Source of the DNA: Candidatus Methanofastidiosum methylothiophilum
Lineage (GTDB): Archaea; Methanobacteriota_B; Thermococci; Methanofastidiosales; Methanofastidiosaceae
DNA length: 5,479 nt
Assembly: GCA_001587675.1 (NCBI GenBank)
Contig: LNGD01000101.1
Span: 1-5,479 of the forward strand
Direction of reading: 5' to 3'
Part shown: in pieces, positions 1-4,684 of the stretch
How positions within the stretch are numbered: position 1 is the stretch's first letter
Layout of the letters: each line of letters begins with the position of its first letter
The notes under the pieces: model-generated
Seen by the model: the letters and a program-made list of their open reading frames with translations, nothing else
Told to the model about the DNA's origin: nothing
Databases searched by the model: none
Translations under genes and position numbers: made by a program

Positions 1-26
1 GATTCTGATAATTCAAAATTAATCTA

Positions 27-33
27 TTTTTTT
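27..33 (+). terminator. T7 tract, possible archaeal terminator of an upstream gene
   Basis: Seven consecutive T residues lie at the left edge in a stretch without an open reading frame. Archaeal RNA polymerase terminates at T runs without needing a hairpin, so this could end a plus-strand transcript that begins outside the window. The upstream gene is not visible, so this is only a possibility. Confidence 0.2.
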
Positions 34-65
34 AGTGTCGCAAATTTCTATGCGAATTACTAAAA
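30..65. other. Imperfect inverted repeat (hairpin) in the upstream spacer
   Basis: The outer arms TTTTAGT (30-36) and ACTAAAA (59-65) are perfectly complementary over 7 bases. The inner arms TCGCA (38-42) and TGCGA (51-55) are complementary over 5 bases, with an 8-base loop and a 1-by-3 internal loop. Neither strand shows a T run directly after the hairpin, so it is not a classic intrinsic terminator. It could be a protein-binding dyad, the 3' structure of a transcript entering from outside the window, or chance in AT-rich DNA. Confidence 0.35.
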
Positions 66-132
66 TCAGGCCCAATAAGTTGGATATTGTCAATATATTT
101 CGATAGGTAATAATCTAATTTTAGACCTAAGA

Positions 133-140
133 TTTTATTA
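133..140 (+). promoter_or_regulatory. TATA-like box for rnp4, suggesting a leaderless mRNA
   Basis: TTTTATTA is preceded by a purine-rich CTAAGA that could act as a BRE. Its centre lies about 27 bases before the rnp4 ATG, the usual archaeal TATA-to-start distance, so transcription would begin at or next to the start codon. The bases between contain only A, T and a single G and no Shine-Dalgarno match, which agrees with a leaderless transcript. The local AT-richness makes chance TATA-like words common. Confidence 0.35.
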
Positions 141-163
141 AGTAATTAATATATTATTATATA

Positions 164-502
164 ATGGGATGGAAAGAAAGAAAAGCTACACGAAAAAAGA
201 TTGCATCTGAGCGAATAAAGGAATTATTACAATTATCCGAAATATACAAAGACGATGAAATATTATCAGTTAATTCGATTAAAACAGCTGTGGCTATTTC
301 AAAAAGACACAAAATTAGAATCCCACAGAACTATAAAAGAATGTTTTGTAAAAAGTGCTATTCTCCTTACACACCCAACAAAACGGTAAGGATCAGAACT
401 GGAAGAGGAAAAGTTACTTTTACATGTCTGAAATGTGGATATATAAAGAGAATCCCCTATACAAAAGAGAAAAATCAAAAAACTATTGAAAATAAATTAT
501 AG
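164..502 (+). CDS. rnp4: Ribonuclease P protein component 4 (Rpp21/Rnp4 family)
   Basis: This 112-residue protein is a subunit of archaeal RNase P, the ribonucleoprotein that removes 5' leaders from pre-tRNAs in the cytoplasm. In known archaeal enzymes it pairs with the Rpp29 (Rnp1) subunit and helps the RNA recognise substrate. The N-terminal half (about 4-55) is basic and looks helical, with a KKIASERI-type stretch typical of the family. A zinc ribbon follows, with ligands C62 and C65 (FCKKC) and C88 and C91 (CLKCG), separated by the basic segment KTVRIRTGRGK. The length is normal for the family. The ATG is the only sensible start, since the next Met is residue 60. No ribosome binding site is visible, so it is probably leaderless. 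The Lys-rich C-terminus runs into the convergent deoA gene, overlapping it by 6 bases. The family call is firm. Confidence 0.93.
   Translation: MGWKERKATRKKIASERIKELLQLSEIYKDDEILSVNSIKTAVAISKRHKIRIPQNYKRMFCKKCYSPYTPNKTVRIRTGRGKVTFTCLKCGYIKRIPYTKEKNQKTIENKL
470..496 (-). terminator. T-rich terminator candidate for deoA inside the rnp4 3' end
   Basis: Reading the minus strand immediately past the deoA stop codon gives a T-rich stretch with a T6 run (482-477) and a T5 run (474-470). This is the pattern archaeal polymerase uses to terminate. On the plus strand the same bases encode Lys/Asn-rich residues at the end of Rnp4 as AAA codons, so A-richness has an alternative explanation. Confidence 0.35.
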
Positions 503-2017
503 AGAAAGTTCTCCTTCTACAATATCATAAATAACCTTTTCAACACCTATCGGGCTCCCATCCAATATTTCAAGGGCGTTAGTTATTTTGGTTTCTTTAT
601 CTGCATATAATGTGAATAAATCCTGACCTTTTTTGACTCTCTCCCCTTTTTCAACATGGAAGAATATCCCCGCACCTTTGTCATCTGGTGCACCACAGGC
701 TCTTGCAATCATATTTATCATCCTTGTATCCATGAAGTCAATTCTGCCCTCAATTTCGGATTTAACAGTGTGATTATATGATCCGATTGGAAGATCCTCA
801 ATTTTTACTTTTGGATTTCCGCCTTGTTCATTAATAATATCTCGGAACTTGGATAATGCTTTTCCACTGTCTATCATTTGTTCTGCAATCTCTTTTCCCC
901 TACCTCGGGGGGCTTTACCGCCCATTTCAAAGAGTAATCCTGCTATTTCACATGATTTCTCTCTTAGGTCATATGGCCCGTCCCCACTAAGTACCTTTAG
1001 AACATCAATTGCTTCAAGTGAAGGCCCAATACCTTTACCTATAGGTTTTTCTCCATAAGTTATCATGCACTTTATTTCCATTTCAAGTCTCTCCCCTAAG
1101 GTAATGAAATTTCGTGCAAGTTTTCTGGCAAAATTAGCATCTTTAATCTTTGCATTTTTTCCTACAGGTATATCAATAACTACTTTTTCTGAACCTGATG
1201 CTTTTTTCTTAGCAAGGATACTAGCGAGTAACAGTGACTCAGGATCCAATCCCAATGGATTTCTTATCTTAATCAGCTTATCATCGGCAATTGCGAGGTC
1301 GACTCCCCCGCCCCATACAATACAGCACCCGATCTTATCTACAATTCTTTCAATTTCATTCTTGTGGAAACTGACATCACAAAGAACCTCCATGGTATCT
1401 GTTGTTCCTGCTGCACTTGATATTGCCCTTGAGGAGGTCTTAGGAATTGTTAAACCTGCGGCGCCTAGTATTGGAACTACCACCATAGTTGTTCTGTTGC
1501 CTGGGACACCACCGATACAATGTTTATCAAAAATAGGTTTTCTTTTGATATTTAAAGTCTGACCAGTGTTAACCATGCTGTTGATAAGATTAATTACTTC
1601 TTCGTTTGAAAGGCCTCTTGTATAAACGGCAGATACAAAGGCAGAAAGTTCAATATCGCTAAGTCTATTCTCAACTGTATCTTCTATTATGTTATTAATC
1701 TCATCTTTGGCTAAAGTATTGCCATCCAATTTTTTCTTAATAAAGTGAACTGAATCTGGAGGAGATGCTAAAGTAACTTCCGCATTTAGGCCGCATTTAG
1801 TATCAAATTTATTACAAAGATATTCATAAAGCCCGACTTCACCTTTATTAACTAATTTTTCTGTTAAATCTACAACTGCTACAAATTCTTTATCCCCAAG
1901 TTTTATATTAACTCTGCCCAGTCGTCTGACTCCTAAAAACTTAGCATCATCTTTATGCATTAGAACTAAAGGATAATCAGTTGCTTCAATATCAAGTGTT
2001 TTTATTTTTAATAACAA
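497..2017 (-). CDS. deoA: AMP phosphorylase (archaeal thymidine-phosphorylase-like family)
   Basis: This 506-residue protein probably converts AMP plus phosphate to adenine and ribose-1,5-bisphosphate, and may also act on CMP and UMP. In archaea with type III RuBisCO the product is isomerised to ribulose-1,5-bisphosphate. An N-terminal domain (about 1-85) precedes the phosphorylase core. The glycine-rich loop DKHCIGGVPGN (164-174) has the IGGVPGN form of AMP phosphorylases; bacterial thymidine phosphorylases have STGGVGD. Further family signatures are KTSSRAISSAAGTTD (193-207), D258 (likely proton donor), S266 and K290; these keep a constant +2 offset from the Thermococcus enzyme as I recall its numbering. 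Length is typical (about 500). The start is a TTG, because no ATG or GTG fits the family N-terminus. GGGGG (2029-2025) lies 7 bases upstream and can pair with anti-SD via G-U. Exact nucleotide preference is inferred from the family. Confidence 0.92.
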   Translation of the reverse strand: MLLKIKTLDIEATDYPLVLMHKDDAKFLGVRRLGRVNIKLGDKEFVAVVDLTEKLVNKGEVGLYEYLCNKFDTKCGLNAEVTLASPPDSVHFIKKKLDGNTLAKDEINNIIEDTVENRLSDIELSAFVSAVYTRGLSNEEVINLINSMVNTGQTLNIKRKPIFDKHCIGGVPGNRTTMVVVPILGAAGLTIPKTSSRAISSAAGTTDTMEVLCDVSFHKNEIERIVDKIGCCIVWGGGVDLAIADDKLIKIRNPLGLDPESLLLASILAKKKASGSEKVVIDIPVGKNAKIKDANFARKLARNFITLGERLEMEIKCMITYGEKPIGKGIGPSLEAIDVLKVLSGDGPYDLREKSCEIAGLLFEMGGKAPRGRGKEIAEQMIDSGKALSKFRDIINEQGGNPKVKIEDLPIGSYNHTVKSEIEGRIDFMDTRMINMIARACGAPDDKGAGIFFHVEKGERVKKGQDLFTLYADKETKITNALEILDGSPIGVEKVIYDIVEGELSL

Positions 2018-2024
2018 ATAAAGG

Positions 2025-2029
2025 CCCCC
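2025..2029 (-). promoter_or_regulatory. G5 ribosome binding site deciding the TTG start of deoA
   Basis: GGGGG on the minus strand lies 7 bases before the TTG at 2017-2015. It stands out in an otherwise AT-rich leader, and it can pair with the CCUCC of the 16S rRNA tail using one G-U pair. This supports TTG as the real start. Confidence 0.5.
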
Positions 2030-2050
2030 GTAAAAAAGAACGAATAGGAG

Positions 2051-2059
2051 TTTTTATAA
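2051..2059 (-). promoter_or_regulatory. TATA box for deoA
   Basis: The minus strand reads TTATAAAAA here. A start site about 25 bases downstream would fall near 2030, leaving a leader of about 13 bases that just includes the G5 ribosome binding site. The spacing is what an archaeal promoter needs, so deoA can probably be transcribed separately from ahcY. Confidence 0.5.
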
Positions 2060-2066
2060 TTAATCC

Positions 2067-2081
2067 AAAAATGAATAAAAA
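2067..2081 (-). terminator. Double T5 tract downstream of ahcY
   Basis: On the minus strand, two T5 runs (2081-2077 and 2071-2067) follow the ahcY stop codon by 15-30 bases and come just before the deoA TATA box. This order, T tracts then a new promoter, fits partial or full termination of ahcY before deoA. Some read-through remains possible. Confidence 0.4.
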
Positions 2082-2095
2082 TAGTAAGATTATAT

Positions 2096-3352
2096 TTAGG
2101 TACCTAGTTCCCAAGAGGTAAGGTATTCTTCTTGCTCTTTTGTCAATGCATCTATAGAGATGCCCATTGATTTAAGTTTAAGAGAAGCGATCCTTCTATC
2201 AATTGATTCAGGTACCGGATATACTTTATTTTTAAGGTTTTTGCCTTCTTTTGTGAGATATTCTGCAGATAATGCCTGATTTGCAAAGCTCATATCCATT
2301 ACGGATGCAGGGTGTCCTTCAGCAGCAGCTAAGTTGATTAATCTTCCTTCACCTAATAGGTATATTTTCTTTCCATCTTTCAATTGGTATTCTTCGACAG
2401 AGTCTCTTACTACTCTTTTTGATTGAGACATTTTTTCAAGTGCATTTATGTCTATTTCAACATTGAAATGGCCAGAATTGGAAACAATTGCGCCATTTTT
2501 CATGTTTTTAAAATGTTCTTCTCTGATAACATGAATATTGCCTGTTACAGTAACAAAGATGTCTCCTATTTTGGAGGCTTCTTCCATTTTCATGACCTGA
2601 AATCCATCCATAGTCGCTTCTATTGCTTTGATAGCATCAGTTTCAGTGATAATAACCTTTGCACCAAGTCCCCTTGCCCTCATAGCAACTCCTTTACCAC
2701 ACCATCCGTAACCAGAAACTACAAAATTTTTACCAGAAAGCAAAACATTTGTAGCTCTAATAATTCCATCAAGGGTACTTTGACCCGTTCCATATCTGTT
2801 ATCAAAAAAATGCTTTGTCATTGCATCGTTAACTGCGATTATTGGATATTTAAGTACGCCTTCCTTCTCCATACTCTTAAATCGTATTACTCCGGTAGTA
2901 GTTTCTTCTGTACCCCCTATTATTCCAGAAAGTGCATCGCTTCTATCTTTCATTATAGTTGAAACTAAATCCCCACCATCATCCATTGTTATATTAATTT
3001 TTGAATCCAGTACTTTGTTCAAATGGTCATAATATGTATCTCTATCTTCCCCTCTAATTGCAAATACAGGAATCTTATAATCTTTGACTAGTGAAGCGGC
3101 CACATCATCTTGGGTGCTCAAAGGATTTGAAGCGCAAAGAAAAATATCTGCTCCTCCTTCTTTCATAGTAATCATAAGGTTAGCTGTTTCAGTTGTAACA
3201 TGGAGACAGCAACCGATTTTATAGCCTTTTAGGGTATTTTTACTTTTAAATTCGTCTTTAATGAGTGCTAAAACGGGCATTTCTCTCTGAGCCCATTCGA
3301 TTCTCATCTTTCCTTTTTCTGAAAGAGAGAGATCTTTAACGTCGTATAACAT
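2096..3352 (-). CDS. ahcY: Adenosylhomocysteinase (SAH hydrolase)
   Basis: This 418-residue cytoplasmic NAD-dependent enzyme splits S-adenosylhomocysteine, the by-product of SAM methylations, into homocysteine and adenosine. In some methanogens the homologue prefers S-inosylhomocysteine, which cannot be judged here. Substrate-domain motifs include HVTTETAN (51-58), DDGGDL (124-129), EETTTGV (149-155) and K180/D184 in AMTKHFFDNRYG. The NAD fold carries GYGWCGKG (214-221). NSGHFNVEID (292-301) and GHPASVMDMSFANQAL (346-361) complete the active site. The C-terminus (about 385-418) is the short archaeal/thermophile form without the Lys-Tyr tail of mammalian enzymes. The ATG at 3352 is chosen because AGGTGAT (3362-3356) sits 4 bases upstream. 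The frame stays open to 3487, but that would add 45 unconserved residues and overlap the divergent FKBP gene. Minor doubt concerns only the substrate. Confidence 0.97.
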   Translation of the reverse strand: MLYDVKDLSLSEKGKMRIEWAQREMPVLALIKDEFKSKNTLKGYKIGCCLHVTTETANLMITMKEGGADIFLCASNPLSTQDDVAASLVKDYKIPVFAIRGEDRDTYYDHLNKVLDSKINITMDDGGDLVSTIMKDRSDALSGIIGGTEETTTGVIRFKSMEKEGVLKYPIIAVNDAMTKHFFDNRYGTGQSTLDGIIRATNVLLSGKNFVVSGYGWCGKGVAMRARGLGAKVIITETDAIKAIEATMDGFQVMKMEEASKIGDIFVTVTGNIHVIREEHFKNMKNGAIVSNSGHFNVEIDINALEKMSQSKRVVRDSVEEYQLKDGKKIYLLGEGRLINLAAAEGHPASVMDMSFANQALSAEYLTKEGKNLKNKVYPVPESIDRRIASLKLKSMGISIDALTKEQEEYLTSWELGT

Positions 3353-3355
3353 CAA

Positions 3356-3362
3356 ATCACCT
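3356..3362 (-). promoter_or_regulatory. Shine-Dalgarno AGGTGAT deciding the ahcY start
   Basis: This is a near-perfect match to the archaeal ribosome binding consensus GGAGGTGAT, on the minus strand, 4 bases before the ATG at 3352-3350. It rules in this start over the longer open frame that reaches 3487. Confidence 0.8.
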
Positions 3363-3383
3363 GAAAAACCTATCAAAGAAAGA

Positions 3384-3391
3384 TTTATAAA
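3384..3391. promoter_or_regulatory. Palindromic TATA box TTTATAAA in the divergent ahcY/FKBP region
   Basis: TTTATAAA is its own reverse complement and sits in the middle of the 70-base spacer between two divergent genes. On the plus strand it follows a purine-rich AAAGAAAGA, a good BRE, and predicts a start near 3413, leaving a 10-base leader with GTGA at 3415-3418 before the ATG at 3423. On the minus strand it would predict a start near 3362, barely ahead of the ahcY Shine-Dalgarno. An alternative minus-strand box, GTATATCA (3413-3406), would give a longer leader of about 30 bases. Use by the FKBP gene is the better supported reading. Confidence 0.5.
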
Positions 3392-3422
3392 TGATTGTAT
3401 TCGGATTGATATACGTGAGTTA

Positions 3423-4661
3423 ATGAGAAAGTACCTTTTTACAATTTTCTTAATGGCATTGTTACTCCTTTCCGCTGGCTGTGCCATAGAAAAAAAAGTC
3501 GAGAAAGGAGATACAGTAAAAGTTGATTACATAGGAAAACTTCAAGATGGAACTGTTTTTGACACTTCCTTATTACAAGAAGCAAAAAATGCGGGCATTT
3601 ACAATGAGGGTAGGATCTATGAACCACTTACCGTAAATGTTGGCGATGGATCAACTATCCCCGGATTTGAAAATGGCCTTATTGGGATGAAGGAAGGGGA
3701 AACAAAAAATATAGCTATACCCCCAGAACAGGCATATGGCGTAGCAGATCCAAATTTAGTCCTCTCGTTACCAAGAGTAATCGAAGAAGTTCCCAAAGTC
3801 CAAGAATTAACTAGATTTGAAGAAATCCCAAGGACTTTCCAAGCTACAGTAAGTGCATTTGTAAATAGATACCAAAAACAACCTACTGTTGGGATGATCA
3901 TCCAATTAACTGATTGGCCCGGCAAAGTTGTACAAGTTACCGGAACTGATGTTGTAATTGAACATGAACCAGAAATTGGTAAGACAATCACTAATGAAGC
4001 AACTACATTTACAGTTACTGAGGTTACAAATGACAAAGTAATTCTTAGATACGACCCAAAGGTCGGAGATCTTCTCCCAGTTGAGTACGGAGATTTAATG
4101 GTGCTAGAACTTACTGAAACTACAATGAAAGTAGAGGCTTTGCCACAGAAGCAGATTGAAACTCCTTACGGAGTTGCTAATGTGATTGAATCAGGAGATA
4201 AATATCTTCTAAAACTCAATCCAAAAGTTGGAGAAACCATAGTTATACAAAATCAAGCTGGAGAGATAGTGCAGGTTACAACTGACAATTTCATTGTTGA
4301 TTTCAATCATCCATTGGCTGGAGAAACTTTATACTTTACCGTAACAACACTTACAATAGATAAAGGAGAAGAATCTAACTTCTTTGAAAAATATAGACTA
4401 TTCATATTTGGTAGCCTTCTAATAGTTGTATTTGCTGTTGCTTACCTCGTCATGACAAAGTTCTATTCTAAAGAGGATAAAGAAACTAAGAAAAAAGTTA
4501 CTAAGAAGAAAGCAGTTATCGAAGAAGAAGGAATGAACGGAGAACTAAAAGAGCTTGCAACAACCGTTGAAGAAGTTGAAAAAAAGCTTGACACAAAAAA
4601 GGAAACAAAGCCTAAAAAACCCAAAGCCAAGAAAAAGACTTCAAAGAAAAAGAAAGAATAG
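3423..4661 (+). CDS. Membrane-anchored FKBP-type peptidyl-prolyl cis-trans isomerase, expanded long form
   Basis: This 412-residue protein should catalyse prolyl isomerisation and assist folding outside the membrane. A signal peptide (1-19) ends in lipobox LSAGC, with C20 as probable lipidation site. The FKBP fold begins at about 28: Y36, F46 and D47 match pocket residues, then VGDGSTIPGF (73-82) and AYG (104-106). The Trp at the pocket floor of human FKBP12 is F82 here, common in SlyD-like proteins. The final FKBP strands, with NHPLAGETLYF (295-305), come only after about 180 residues, versus 60-70 for a normal insert-in-flap domain. The insert seems to hold three related modules (about 144-200, 204-258, 259-312). 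A membrane helix (326-344) and a Lys-rich, presumably cytoplasmic tail with a short coiled-coil-like stretch (372-394) follow. The ATG at 3423 gives a perfect signal peptide; GTGA at 3415-3418 is a weak ribosome site. sppA follows after 23 bases. Isomerase activity itself is inferred. Confidence 0.88.
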   Translation: MRKYLFTIFLMALLLLSAGCAIEKKVEKGDTVKVDYIGKLQDGTVFDTSLLQEAKNAGIYNEGRIYEPLTVNVGDGSTIPGFENGLIGMKEGETKNIAIPPEQAYGVADPNLVLSLPRVIEEVPKVQELTRFEEIPRTFQATVSAFVNRYQKQPTVGMIIQLTDWPGKVVQVTGTDVVIEHEPEIGKTITNEATTFTVTEVTNDKVILRYDPKVGDLLPVEYGDLMVLELTETTMKVEALPQKQIETPYGVANVIESGDKYLLKLNPKVGETIVIQNQAGEIVQVTTDNFIVDFNHPLAGETLYFTVTTLTIDKGEESNFFEKYRLFIFGSLLIVVFAVAYLVMTKFYSKEDKETKKKVTKKKAVIEEEGMNGELKELATTVEEVEKKLDTKKETKPKKPKAKKKTSKKKKE

Positions 4662-4670
4662 ACAGTCTAT
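4658..4670. repeat. Perfect 13-base dyad over the FKBP stop codon
   Basis: ATAGAC-A-GTCTAT is a perfect 6+1+6 inverted repeat that includes the TAG stop of the FKBP gene and ends directly before the AGGAG ribosome binding site of sppA. In RNA it could form at most a 5-base stem with a 3-base loop. It may be a small regulatory structure or a chance palindrome. Confidence 0.35.
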
Positions 4671-4676
4671 AGGAGA
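4671..4676 (+). promoter_or_regulatory. Ribosome binding site of sppA
   Basis: AGGAGA ends 8 bases before the ATG at 4685, a good Shine-Dalgarno match. No convincing TATA box precedes it in the 23-base spacer, so sppA is probably translated from the FKBP transcript. Confidence 0.6.
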
Positions 4677-4684
4677 ATTTCCAA

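Noticed and set aside
849..1562. Two plus-strand open frames (849-1058 and 1065-1562) opposite deoA
   Set aside because: They lie wholly antisense to a strongly conserved AMP phosphorylase, have low-complexity Ser/Pro/Ile-rich translations and resemble no family I know.
2423..2962. A 179-codon plus-strand frame opposite ahcY
   Set aside because: It is antisense to conserved SAH hydrolase codons, its composition (many Ser, Cys, Phe, Tyr) is typical of a shadow frame, and there is no ribosome binding site.
3393..3414. Direct repeat GATTG (3393-3397 and 3404-3408, 11 bases apart) and GTAT/ATAC arms in the divergent promoter
   Set aside because: An operator for the FKBP promoter is conceivable, but five- and four-base words recur by chance in AT-rich spacer DNA and there is no third copy or longer match.
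3439..4036. Minus-strand frames 3439-3627 and 3617-4036 opposite the FKBP gene
   Set aside because: They lie within the signal peptide and FKBP coding region on the other strand and have no recognisable domain or ribosome binding site.
4375..4661. Lysine-rich C-terminus of the FKBP protein as a frameshift artefact or separate gene
   Set aside because: The frame runs unbroken from the FKBP domain through a clean membrane helix into the tail, with no internal start or ribosome site, and ends 23 bases before sppA. A genuine tail is the simpler reading.
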